From Mesorhizobium sp. NFR06 (lineage in GTDB: Bacteria > Pseudomonadota > Alphaproteobacteria > Rhizobiales > Rhizobiaceae), in the NCBI RefSeq assembly GCF_900115245.1, contig NZ_FOVT01000003.1, positions 371,154 to 435,153 of the forward strand: a stretch of DNA of 64,000 nucleotides, in the 5' to 3' direction. A model generated the notes under the pieces. It was not told where the DNA came from and did not search any database. It saw only the letters and a program-made list of their open reading frames with translations. The translations under genes were made by a program, and so were the position numbers. Numbering within the stretch: the stretch's first letter is position 1; each line of letters begins with the position of its first letter. Positions 44,233 through 52,623 of this stretch are shown here, in pieces.

Positions 44233-45074
44233 CCCGCAACGCGATGATCGACGAATGGTATCCGGTCGGCCTTGCCGGCCAGCTCGACACGCATGGGCGC
44301 CAGACGGCGCTCATGGGCGAGCCGATCGGGGTGAGGCTCGGCGCAGACGGAAACGCGAAGGTCACAGGCAGCAACGGACGTGCCCTGCCGGTCTGCATCC
44401 GCTACGGCCATGTCTGGTCGTCGCTCGGCGATCCGCAAAAGGCGCTCTTTGCCATTCCCGAGGCTGATCAGCCCGGCCGCCGGCTCGTCGATGTCGGGGT
44501 TGTGCGCGTGCGCTGCTCGCCGCTGCGCGCGGTGGAGAACTTCCTGGACATTGCGCATTTCCCCTTCGTGCATACGGACATATTGGGGGCCGAACCGCAC
44601 ACGGAAGTCCCGAACTACAAAGTCGAGATCCGGGAGGACGAAGACGAGGTTTGGGCGACCCAGGTGAAGTTCTACCAGCCGCAGGCCGCCAAGTCGGCGG
44701 AAGGCGGCATAACCACCGAATACATGTATCGCGTGCCTGCGCCGACCTGCTCGATCCTCTATAAGACCTGCCCGCCGCGCCCGGGTGAATGGGACGTCAT
44801 CACGCTTTTCGTGCAGCCGCTTGCCGAAGACCTGTGCGACGTCTGGCCGTGGATGGCGTTGTTCGACGACGAAACATCGATGGCAGACCTGATCCATTTC
44901 CAGCAGACGATCTTCCTTCAGGACCGGTCGATTCTCGAAAACCAGATCCCGAGGCTGCTGCCGCTCGATCCCGGCATGGAGATCCCCACAAGGGCGGACC
45001 TGACATCGGTTGCCTACCGGCGCTGGCTGAAACGCCACGGCTACATCTACGGCGCGCAACTGGTGGCGCAATGA
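44229..45074 (+). CDS. Rieske oxygenase catalytic subunit without its own Rieske cluster (NdmC-like)
   Basis: A 281-aa protein. The catalytic mononuclear-iron site of Rieske non-heme oxygenases is complete: bridging Asp107, His110 and His115 in ENFLDIAHFPFVHTD, and the third ligand Asp232 in QDRSILENQ. The N-terminal ~95 residues keep Rieske-fold-like strands but lack every cluster ligand (no CxH or CxxH). It must therefore take electrons from another Rieske protein, and the overlapping upstream gene is the obvious source. This matches NdmC of Pseudomonas putida caffeine degradation, which lacks a Rieske domain. Its substrate is unknown. Confidence 0.85.
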   Translation: MTRNAMIDEWYPVGLAGQLDTHGRQTALMGEPIGVRLGADGNAKVTGSNGRALPVCIRYGHVWSSLGDPQKALFAIPEADQPGRRLVDVGVVRVRCSPLRAVENFLDIAHFPFVHTDILGAEPHTEVPNYKVEIREDEDEVWATQVKFYQPQAAKSAEGGITTEYMYRVPAPTCSILYKTCPPRPGEWDVITLFVQPLAEDLCDVWPWMALFDDETSMADLIHFQQTIFLQDRSILENQIPRLLPLDPGMEIPTRADLTSVAYRRWLKRHGYIYGAQLVAQ

Positions 45075-45730
45075 AGCTCTACGACTACGTGCTGTCCCCG
45101 AGTTGCTACAAGGCCCGCCTGATGGCGGCGCTGACCGGGGTGAAACTCGACATCAGACCCGTCGACTTCCATCCCGGCGCCGAGCATCGCGGTCCCGAAC
45201 TCATGGCGCTCAATCCGGCGGGTTCGATCCCGATCCTGGAGGATGGCGACCTCATCCTGACCGAATCCTCGGCCATGCTGGTCTATCTCGCCGCGAAGGC
45301 CGCACCGCAATGGCTGGGCAACGATACGGCTCTGCAGGCTGCACGCGTCCAGCAATGGCTTTCCTTCTCGCATCGGCTGACCGGCAGCCTGGGGGCGGCG
45401 CGCTTGCACGAGATGCTGCTGCGTCCGGGCGATATCGCCACCCTTCAGTGGCAGGGGATGGCGGCCCTGCGGGAGCTGGAAGCCGGCCTCGTCGAACAGC
45501 ATATCCGCGGCCAGCGCTTCCTCGCGTCGGACCGGCCGACGATCGCGGACGTCGCTTGCTTTCCCTATGTGGCCCTGGCGCCGGACGGCGGCGTTTCGCT
45601 CGACCCCTATCCCTCGATCCGGCTCTGGTCGCGGGCGATCCGCAGTCTCGAGGGCTTCATCGAGATGCCCGGCATCCACCGGCTGCACGAACTGAAGCCC
45701 GAGCCCGTCCTCGATGCCGGTGAGGCGTGA
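45071..45730 (+). CDS. Glutathione S-transferase-like protein (NdmE-like context)
   Basis: A 219-aa GST-fold protein: thioredoxin-like N-terminal domain with the catalytic-region serine (YVLSPSCYKARL, about 7-18) and the glutathione-binding ILEDGDLILTESSAMLVYLA, then the helical domain. The start overlaps the stop of the oxygenase gene (ATGA). In the NdmCDE N7-demethylase a GST-like protein (NdmE) is a structural subunit that joins the Rieske-less catalytic chain to its Rieske partner. By position this protein may do the same; it could also be an ordinary GST. Confidence 0.82.
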   Translation: MKLYDYVLSPSCYKARLMAALTGVKLDIRPVDFHPGAEHRGPELMALNPAGSIPILEDGDLILTESSAMLVYLAAKAAPQWLGNDTALQAARVQQWLSFSHRLTGSLGAARLHEMLLRPGDIATLQWQGMAALRELEAGLVEQHIRGQRFLASDRPTIADVACFPYVALAPDGGVSLDPYPSIRLWSRAIRSLEGFIEMPGIHRLHELKPEPVLDAGEA

Positions 45731-45731
45731 C

Positions 45732-47111
45732 GTGGCGGGCCACTTGCTGAAGAACTGCGCTGCGGTCATCGTGGACGAGGGCAACGGTCCGGACATCCGG
45801 CGCAATGTCGATGTTTTGACCGACGGCCCTGCGATACGGGCCATCGGCGAAGGGCTCGACAAGGGGGAGTTGCCGGTCGGGACCGTCTCGCAGGACGCCG
45901 CCGGCTGGTTCGTCTATCCCGGCCTCGTCAACACCCATCACCACTTCTTTCAATGCTTTGTGCGCAACCGCGCCGATCTGGACTGGACGAAGTTGTCGGT
46001 CATCGAATGGCTCGACCGCATCTATCCCATTTTCTCGCGGCTGACCGAGGAATGCTTCTACCACGCTTCGGTCACGGCGATGGCCGAGCTGATAAAGCAC
46101 GGTTGCACGACCGCATTCGACCATCAGTATTGCTTTCCGGCGAAGGCCGGCAAGCGGCTGATCGACCGGCAGTTCGAAGCAGCCGAACTCCTCGGTATGC
46201 GCTTCCATGCCGGACGCGGCGGCAACACGCTGCCGAAATCGAAAGGCTCGACCATCCCCGATGCCATGCTGGAGACGACGGACGAGTTCATCGCCGATTG
46301 CGCCCGGCTGATCGACGCCTACCATGATGCCGCTCCTTTCAGCATGCGCCAGGTCGCCGTCGCGCCCTGCCAGCCGGTCAACTGCTATCGCGAGACCTTC
46401 GTGGAATCGGTGGCGCTGGCGCGCGACCGCGGGGTGCGTATGCATACCCATGTCGGCGAGGGCGAAAGCCCGGTCATCGAGGACCGTCACGGCATGCGGA
46501 CGGTGGATTACTGCGCGGAGATCGGCTTCTGCGGGCCGGATGCCTTCTATGCCCATTGCTGGGAGCTGACCCACGACGAGCTGCGCAAAATGGCCGCGAG
46601 CGGCACCGGCGTCTCGCATTGCCCTGAGCCGGTCTATCTCGTCGGCGCCGAAATCACCGATATCCCGGCGATGTCGGCCTTCGGCCTCAGCATAGGACTG
46701 GGTTGCGACGGTGCCGCCTCGAACGACAATTCCAACCTGATGCACTGCATCCATTCCGCCTACATGCTGCAATGTCTGTCGGCATCGTCACGCGACCATC
46801 CCGTTCCGCCGCCGGCCGATTTTCTCGGTTATGCGACGACCGGGGGCGCGGCGCTGCTCGGGCGCGGCGACATCAGCAGGCTGTCGCCCGGCATGGCTGC
46901 CGACCTTTTCGCCATCGACACGCGGCGCATGGACTATGTCGGCACGCGGCACGATCCGCTGAGCCTGCTTACCAAGGTGGGCATCGGCATGCCGACCGAC
47001 ATGACCATGATCAACGGCCGCATCGTCTGGGCCAAGGGCGAGTTCCCGGGGCTCGACGAGGCGCGGCTGTTCGCGGAAGCCGAGGCGGCGCTCGCGACCG
47101 TGAAATTCTAG
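45732..47111 (+). CDS. Amidohydrolase, 8-oxoguanine / guanine deaminase-like
   Basis: A 459-aa cytosolic aminohydrolase of the COG0402 group. Metal-site residues are in NTHHHFFQ (HxH), HTHVGEGES, YAHCWELTH and GLGCDGAASNDNSN. The last motif and length resemble bacterial 8-oxoguanine deaminases. These convert an amino-purine (guanine type) to the oxo form and ammonia. Start GTG 45732 comes directly after the GST-like stop and has GAGG upstream; an ATG at 45714 overlapping the previous gene is possible. It is followed by a purine-type importer, so a purine substrate is likely. Confidence 0.83.
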   Translation: MAGHLLKNCAAVIVDEGNGPDIRRNVDVLTDGPAIRAIGEGLDKGELPVGTVSQDAAGWFVYPGLVNTHHHFFQCFVRNRADLDWTKLSVIEWLDRIYPIFSRLTEECFYHASVTAMAELIKHGCTTAFDHQYCFPAKAGKRLIDRQFEAAELLGMRFHAGRGGNTLPKSKGSTIPDAMLETTDEFIADCARLIDAYHDAAPFSMRQVAVAPCQPVNCYRETFVESVALARDRGVRMHTHVGEGESPVIEDRHGMRTVDYCAEIGFCGPDAFYAHCWELTHDELRKMAASGTGVSHCPEPVYLVGAEITDIPAMSAFGLSIGLGCDGAASNDNSNLMHCIHSAYMLQCLSASSRDHPVPPPADFLGYATTGGAALLGRGDISRLSPGMAADLFAIDTRRMDYVGTRHDPLSLLTKVGIGMPTDMTMINGRIVWAKGEFPGLDEARLFAEAEAALATVKF

Positions 47112-47135
47112 AAACCGAAAACAAGGGGAACCGAC

Positions 47136-48233
47136 ATGCTGACAAATCTTACTCGCAGAACATTGATGAAGGGCGCGGCCGCCTCCGGCCTCGTCGCAGC
47201 GGTGGGTGGCCGCGCGCTTGCCGCCGACGAACCTCTGGGCATCGTGCTCGTGGTCCCGTCGCCGGTCGGCGATGTCGGCTGGGGCCGTGCGCTCGCCGAC
47301 GGGCTCGAGCCGGTGAAGGCAGCCTATGGCGACAAGGTGAAGGTCACCATCATCGAAAACATACAGGAGGGACCCGATGCCGACCGCATCATGAACAAGG
47401 TGGTCGCCGACGGGAACAAGTTCCTGATCGCCGGTTCCTTCGGCTACCAGAACGGTGCCCTGCAGATCGCGCGCCGTAACCCCCACGTCACCGTGCTGCA
47501 TGCTTCCGGTTTCCAGGTAGCGCCGAACTTCTCGCCCTTCGCGGCCCAATATTTCCAGGGTACCTACCTGATGGGCATGGCGGCAGCCGCGCTTTCAAAG
47601 ACCGGCAAGCTCGGCTCGGTCTCCGCCTTCGCCATTCCCGAACTGATCACCTCCATCAACGCCTTCACGCTGGGCGCGCAAGCGGTGAAACCCGATGTCG
47701 AGGTTTCGGTCGTATGGGTGAACTCCTGGTTCGATCCGGCCAAGGAGCAGGAAGCCGCCAAGGCTCTGCTGGCGCAGAAATGCGACGTGATCTTCTCCAA
47801 CGCCCAGGACACGCCCTCCGTCGTCTCGGCCTGCGAGGAGGCCGGCGTCCCTGCCTTCAACCTCAATTCGTCGATGAAGAAATATGCGCCTAAAACTTAT
47901 CTCGGCTGCGTGGCGACCGACTGGTCACCCTTCTTCAAAGCCTCGGTCGACGCCCACCTCGCCGGCAAGTTCAAGGGCGCCAACGCTTTCCTGGGTGTCG
48001 GCGACAAGGTTGTAGAGGTCGTTGACTGGAACCCGGGTATCCCGGCCGACATGATGAACAGGATCAAAGAGGTTGAAGCCAAGATCGCCGGCAGCAGCTT
48101 CTCGCCCTTTGCCGGTCCGCTCGCCAAGGCCGACGGCAGCGAGGGAGTCCCCGCCGGCAAAACGATGACCGATGCCGAGATCGTCGCCATGGACTGGCAC
48201 GTCAAGGGTGTCACCTCGCCGCTGCCCAAGTGA
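47136..48233 (+). CDS. BMP-family ABC substrate-binding protein (1)
   Basis: A 365-aa binding protein of the BMP/PnrA family that binds nucleosides, purines or related bases. The signal sequence (MLTNLTRRTLMKGAAASGLVAAVGG, with Arg-Arg in TRRTLMK and Ala-rich cleavage near LAA) looks twin-arginine-type. The mature part contains the family's SPVGDVGWGRALADG, GSFGYQNGALQIA and VWVNSWFDPAKEQEAAKALL. It lies 24 nt after the amidohydrolase gene and begins the importer genes. Confidence 0.88.
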   Translation: MLTNLTRRTLMKGAAASGLVAAVGGRALAADEPLGIVLVVPSPVGDVGWGRALADGLEPVKAAYGDKVKVTIIENIQEGPDADRIMNKVVADGNKFLIAGSFGYQNGALQIARRNPHVTVLHASGFQVAPNFSPFAAQYFQGTYLMGMAAAALSKTGKLGSVSAFAIPELITSINAFTLGAQAVKPDVEVSVVWVNSWFDPAKEQEAAKALLAQKCDVIFSNAQDTPSVVSACEEAGVPAFNLNSSMKKYAPKTYLGCVATDWSPFFKASVDAHLAGKFKGANAFLGVGDKVVEVVDWNPGIPADMMNRIKEVEAKIAGSSFSPFAGPLAKADGSEGVPAGKTMTDAEIVAMDWHVKGVTSPLPK

Positions 48234-49759
48234 CCATGACCACGTCGCTCCTGTCGCTGCGCGGCATCTCCAAGAGCTACGGCCAAATCCATGCCAATAG
48301 AGACATCGATCTGGATGTGGCTCCGTGCTCGATCCATGCGATCCTCGGGGAAAACGGAGCGGGCAAGTCGACGCTGATGAAGCTGATCTATGGCGTCGAG
48401 CAGCCGGACGCCGGAACGGCGACCTGGAAAGGGGAACCCCTGGCCCTCGCTTCCCCGGCGGAAGCGAGGCGCAAGGGGATCGGCATGGTCTTCCAGCATT
48501 TCTCCTTGTTCGAGACGCTGACGGTGGTGGAGAACATCCGGCTGGTCGTGCCCAGGGACAAATCGGATCTTGCGGATCGCATCCGCATGCTCGGCCGCGA
48601 CTTCGGACTCGAAGTCGATCCGCTCGCCCATGTGCACGCGCTCTCTGTCGGAGAGCGGCAGCGGGTGGAAATCATCCGCTGCCTGATGACCGAACCCCAA
48701 CTCCTGATCCTCGATGAACCGACCTCCGTCCTGCCCCCGCAATCGGTGGACAAGCTGTTCGAGACATTGCGGCGGCTGCGCGACAGCGGCGTATCGATCC
48801 TGTTCATCTCGCACAAGCTGGAGGAGATCCGAGCGGTCTGCGACCGCGCGACCATCCTGCGCAGCGGGCGCATCACCGGCCGCATCGACCCGCGCGACCA
48901 CGACGCGCACGACCTTGCCCGGATGATGATCGGCCGCGACATGCCGCAGCCCATGCCGGCGCTTGCGCATTCCGGCGGTGAAAAGCGCCTCGAAATCGTC
49001 GGCCTCGACCATCGGCCGGACGATCCCTTCGCCGTGGCGCTTTCCGACGTCAGCCTGACGGTCCGGGCCGGCGAGATCCTCGGGATCGCGGGCATATCGG
49101 GCAACGGGCAGAGTGAACTCGCAGCGTTGATTTCAGGTGAAACGGTGCTGCCGCGCCAACAGTCCAACCTTATCTACATGATGGGAAAGGATGTCGGCGC
49201 GCTCGACGCGGCCGCCCGCCGGCGACTGGGCTTCGCCTTCGTTCCCGAGGAACGGCTCGGCCGCGGCGCCGTGCCGGAAATGTCGCTCATACTCAACAGC
49301 CTTCTGACCGCCCATCCGTTCGGCCTGTTGAAACGCGGCCTCGTCGACACGAACCAGGTGAAGGCTTTCACCGAGGATTGCATCCGGCAATACGACGTGC
49401 GCACGCCCGGTTCGGAAGCGGAGGCCGGCGCGCTTTCGGGCGGCAATCTGCAAAAGTTCATCGTCGGCCGAGAGATCATGCTGTCCCCGCAATTGCTGTT
49501 CGTGGCGCAACCCACCTGGGGCGTCGACATCGGCGCCGCGTCTGCCATCCGCCGGCGCCTCGTTGCCCTGCGCAACGAAGGCATGGCTATCCTCGTCATC
49601 TCGGAGGAACTGGAGGAGCTGTTCGAACTCTGCGATTCGATCCAGGTGATCCATCAGGGCCGGCTGAGCCCGCCGCTGGTGACGCGCGACACGAGACCGG
49701 AGGAGATCGGCCGCTACATGATCGGAGCGCATTCGACGGCCAAAAAGGTCCCTGCATGA
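48230..49759 (+). CDS. BMP-type ABC transporter ATP-binding protein (two ATPase domains) (1)
   Basis: A 509-aa tandem ATPase. Domain 1: Walker A GENGAGKST (about 40-48), signature LSVGERQRVEI, Walker B LLILDEPTS. Domain 2: degenerate Walker A region (GISGNGQSEL), signature LSGGNLQKFIVGRE, and a weak Walker B (LLFVAQPTWGVD), as usual for this class. The GTG at 48230 overlaps the stop of the binding-protein gene; an ATG at 48236 is an alternative. Confidence 0.9.
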   Translation: MTMTTSLLSLRGISKSYGQIHANRDIDLDVAPCSIHAILGENGAGKSTLMKLIYGVEQPDAGTATWKGEPLALASPAEARRKGIGMVFQHFSLFETLTVVENIRLVVPRDKSDLADRIRMLGRDFGLEVDPLAHVHALSVGERQRVEIIRCLMTEPQLLILDEPTSVLPPQSVDKLFETLRRLRDSGVSILFISHKLEEIRAVCDRATILRSGRITGRIDPRDHDAHDLARMMIGRDMPQPMPALAHSGGEKRLEIVGLDHRPDDPFAVALSDVSLTVRAGEILGIAGISGNGQSELAALISGETVLPRQQSNLIYMMGKDVGALDAAARRRLGFAFVPEERLGRGAVPEMSLILNSLLTAHPFGLLKRGLVDTNQVKAFTEDCIRQYDVRTPGSEAEAGALSGGNLQKFIVGREIMLSPQLLFVAQPTWGVDIGAASAIRRRLVALRNEGMAILVISEELEELFELCDSIQVIHQGRLSPPLVTRDTRPEEIGRYMIGAHSTAKKVPA

Positions 49760-50856
49760 GCGCTCTGTCCGCGCCGCTCCGTCCGGTTCTGGTACGCCGG
49801 GAGCATGCCTCGCTTCCCGTCAAACTGATCGCCCCGCCCGTCGCGCTCGCCTTGGCGACGCTTCTCAATCTCGGGCTCTACCTCCTGATGGGCCGCGATC
49901 CGGTAGCCGTTTTCCACGCGATGCTACTGGAGCCCTTCCTGTCCTGGGCCTCGTTCTCGGAAGTCCTGCTCAAGACCGGGCCGCTCCTGCTGATCGCGCA
50001 GGGACTTGCGATCGGCTTTCGCGCAAAGGTCTTCAACATCGGCGCCGAGGGCCAGTTCATCCTCGGCGCGATCTTCGCATCGGCCATTCCCATCTGGTTC
50101 CCAGAGGCAACGGGCCAATGGATCTGGCCCTCCATGCTTGTCATCGGTGCGCTGGGCGGCGCGCTGTGGGCGTCGTTCACGGCCTTCTGGCGCGTGAAGC
50201 TCAATGCAAACGAGATTCTCGTATCGCTCATGCTGGCGCTCGTTGCCGCGCAACTGCTCAACTACCTGCTTCTCGGCCCCTGGAAGGACCCAAACGGCTT
50301 CAACTTCCCGCAATCGGTGATGTTCCAGTCCGACGCGATGGTGCCGATCCTGATTCCCGGCACCCGCGTCAACGTCTCGCTGCTTATCGCCTGCGCGCTC
50401 TCCCTTGCGGCCTGGGTCTTCATGCAGAGGAGTTTCGCCGGCTTCAAGCTGCAGGTCGGCGGCCTCGCGCCGCGCGCAGCCGGATACGCCGGCTTCAACG
50501 AAGGACGCGCGATCTGGCTTTCCCTGCTCATCGGCGGTTTCGCGGCAGGCCTCGCCGGAGCGGCCGAGGTGGCCGGGCCGCTCGGCCAGCTGCAGCGCTC
50601 CATCTCGACCGGCTACGGCTATGCCGCCATCATCGTGGCCTATCTCGGTGGCCTTCACCCGGTCGGCATCGCCTTTTCCGCGTTGCTCATGGCGGCCCTC
50701 TATATCGGTGGCGATAACGCCATGGTCTCGGCAAATCTGCCGGTCGCTGCGGTCAGGGTTTTCCAGGGCAGCCTGCTGCTCGCCTATCTCGTCGCCATCG
50801 CCTTCGTCCGCTACCGGTTCGAATGGCGCCATGCCGCCCACGGAAGCTCGCCATGA
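49756..50856 (+). CDS. BMP-type ABC transporter permease (1a)
   Basis: A 366-aa inner-membrane protein with 8-10 helices; the conserved FNIGAEGQFILGA motif (about 96-108) marks the branched-chain/nucleoside permease type. It overlaps the ATPase gene before it by 4 nt and the next permease by 4 nt. Confidence 0.9.
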   Translation: MSALSAPLRPVLVRREHASLPVKLIAPPVALALATLLNLGLYLLMGRDPVAVFHAMLLEPFLSWASFSEVLLKTGPLLLIAQGLAIGFRAKVFNIGAEGQFILGAIFASAIPIWFPEATGQWIWPSMLVIGALGGALWASFTAFWRVKLNANEILVSLMLALVAAQLLNYLLLGPWKDPNGFNFPQSVMFQSDAMVPILIPGTRVNVSLLIACALSLAAWVFMQRSFAGFKLQVGGLAPRAAGYAGFNEGRAIWLSLLIGGFAAGLAGAAEVAGPLGQLQRSISTGYGYAAIIVAYLGGLHPVGIAFSALLMAALYIGGDNAMVSANLPVAAVRVFQGSLLLAYLVAIAFVRYRFEWRHAAHGSSP

Positions 50857-51764
50857 ACGCCGTCGAGTTCATCATCGCCGGGATGCTGGCGGCGGCTACG
50901 CCGTTTCTCCTGGCGGCGCTCGGCGAACTGGTGGCCGAGCGGGCCGGCGTCCTCAATCTCGGGGTGGAGGGACTGATGGCCCTCGGCGCCGTCATCGCCT
51001 TCATTATCGTCTATCAAGGCGGCGGGCATCTCCTCGGTTTCCTCGCCGCGGGCCTCGCCAGCGCGGCTCTTTCCCTTGTCTTTGCCGTCATCGCGCTGGG
51101 ATTTCGCGCAAACCAGGTTGCGGTAGGCCTTGCCATAGGCATCCTCGGCCAGGGCCTCTCGGCACTGTTCGGCAAGAGCTATGAGAGCCTCACGGTTAAG
51201 GGGCTCCCGAAGCTTTCATTGCCCGGGCTTTCGGATATCCCGGTGATCGGCGGCTTGTTCGCCCAAGACGTTGTCGTGTGGCTTTCGCTTGCCGCGACCG
51301 TCGCCATCTGGGCGATGTTCGCCTACACCAAGACCGGCCTCGTCGTCCGCGCCGTCGGCGAGAACCCCAAGGCGGCCCATGCGCTCGGCTATCCGGTGAT
51401 CGCCGTGCGTTTCGCCGCGGTCGCCTTCGGCGGCGCGTTGGCGGGTTTCGCCGGTGCCTACGCATCCGTGGTCTACACGCCGCTCTGGGCCGATGGCATG
51501 ATCGCCGGGCGCGGCTGGATCGCGATTGCGCTCGTCGTCTTCGGCACTTGGCTTGCCAGCCGTATCTTCCTCGGTGCGTGCCTCTTCGGCGCCGTGTCCC
51601 TCGCAAGCCTCGCGGCCCAGGCAACAGGGCTGGACGTTTCCTCGCAACTTCTATCGAGCTTGCCTTATCTCGTGACCGTCATCGTGCTCGGCATCATCTC
51701 TTCGAACCGGCGTCTGCTCAAGCTCAACGGCGTGGCTTCGCTGGGAGAACCTTTCGAACGATAG
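50853..51764 (+). CDS. BMP-type ABC transporter permease (1b)
   Basis: A 303-aa inner-membrane protein with the permease signature LNLGVEGLMALGA (about 34-46) and NPKAAHALGYPV (about 178-189). It overlaps the previous gene (ATGA) and ends the importer operon. Two hairpins lie downstream. Confidence 0.9.
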   Translation: MNAVEFIIAGMLAAATPFLLAALGELVAERAGVLNLGVEGLMALGAVIAFIIVYQGGGHLLGFLAAGLASAALSLVFAVIALGFRANQVAVGLAIGILGQGLSALFGKSYESLTVKGLPKLSLPGLSDIPVIGGLFAQDVVVWLSLAATVAIWAMFAYTKTGLVVRAVGENPKAAHALGYPVIAVRFAAVAFGGALAGFAGAYASVVYTPLWADGMIAGRGWIAIALVVFGTWLASRIFLGACLFGAVSLASLAAQATGLDVSSQLLSSLPYLVTVIVLGIISSNRRLLKLNGVASLGEPFER

Positions 51765-51888
51765 TGTCGATTGGTACGGCCCATCAAGGATCCCATGAAG
51801 ACTGGTGGAATGCGCCCCACGCTCTGACAGAGCGGAGTTGCTTCGACGCGATAGGCCGTCCAACTTGTCACGTTTCCGATGGGATGGA

Positions 51889-51933
51889 AGCCCGGCTTGC
51901 TTTAGGGTTGGATTGAGGTTCGCAAGCCGGGCT
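51889..51933. terminator. Strong hairpin after BMP importer operon
   Basis: AGCCCGGCTTGC (51889-51900) and GCAAGCCGGGCT (51922-51933) are perfectly complementary over 12 bp with a 21-nt loop. It lies 125 nt after the last permease gene. There is no T-run, so it may be a transcription end or a mobile-element end. Confidence 0.45.
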
Positions 51934-51936
51934 ACG

Positions 51937-51977
51937 CGCCGACTGATGGGCGGGGGGCTTGGGGTTATCAGCCGGCG
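51937..51977. repeat. Second hairpin in the junction
   Basis: CGCCGACTGAT (51937-51947) and ATCAGCCGGCG (51967-51977) pair over 11 positions with a single mismatch and a 19-nt loop, immediately after the first hairpin. Confidence 0.4.
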
Positions 51978-52312
51978 CGATCGGGAGAGTGTCTGATTTG
52001 CCGGCAGGCCCACAATCGACTGTGGTCCATCGTTTGAAGCGCATTGGTCCGAACAGGCGAAACATATAGCCCCATATTCGCTGAATGCGGGCCGGTCAAA
52101 TTGACAGCGACAAAGTTCGGCAACAAGGTCATGCCCATAATGGGTCCAAAAGGTTTTGGGCCGAGAGCAATTTTCCACAACAAAATCAAAGAGTCTGCTG
52201 GGCCGGAGATGTATGAAGGCATTGTCTGGATCGTCGTAGAGCGCGAACGGCGTGCCGGTCTGCTCGATGCGGCCGGCGCTATTCGAGACGCGCGAGCATA
52301 ATCGAGGTCTAT

Positions 52313-52447
52313 CTGGCGGAAGCAGAGGCCTCAACCAGACAGCTTATGGACGTGCTTGGTCACGACGACATCGATCATGCCGAACTCGATTCGCGCGAGC
52401 TTCGCAGGTTCGGCTGGCCATGCAAGGTATGGATCGAGTCCGTGCGT
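52313..52447 (+). pseudogene. Decayed tyrosine recombinase (phage-type integrase) C-terminus
   Basis: The frame reads LAEAEASTRQLMDVLGHDDIDHAELDSRE, with the LGH motif and spacing of tyrosine recombinases; the catalytic Tyr position (expected in AELYS) is Asp. After a +1 shift it continues as ASQVRLAMQGMDRV, the usual end of such rhizobial integrases. The N-terminal and middle parts are missing. This is a remnant with a frameshift, not a working integrase. Confidence 0.6.
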
Positions 52448-52623
52448 CTCGTGACGCGCAAGCCGATGCTTGGCGAACCTGTTGGCGAGCCTCCTGGCGA
52501 ACCACCCTATAAAGCGTTGATAAGTGACGACAATGGTGGGCCCGGAGGTTGCAGAGACGACGTTGATTTAACGATCGGTGCCACCAGCAGCTCTTGCCTT
52601 CGCAACGTCCGACGACGAAGCGT

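Larger units (their letters stand above)
51765..52623. other. 859-bp junction between the two nitrogen islands
   Basis: No intact gene. In order: sequence with no features, two hairpins (51889-51977), an AT-richer stretch (about 52060-52230) with only short overlapping frames, the remains of a tyrosine recombinase (52313-52447) and a short spacer up to the end of the allophanate hydrolase gene. The composition differs from both flanks, so it looks like a scar of past insertion or excision. Confidence 0.5.
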
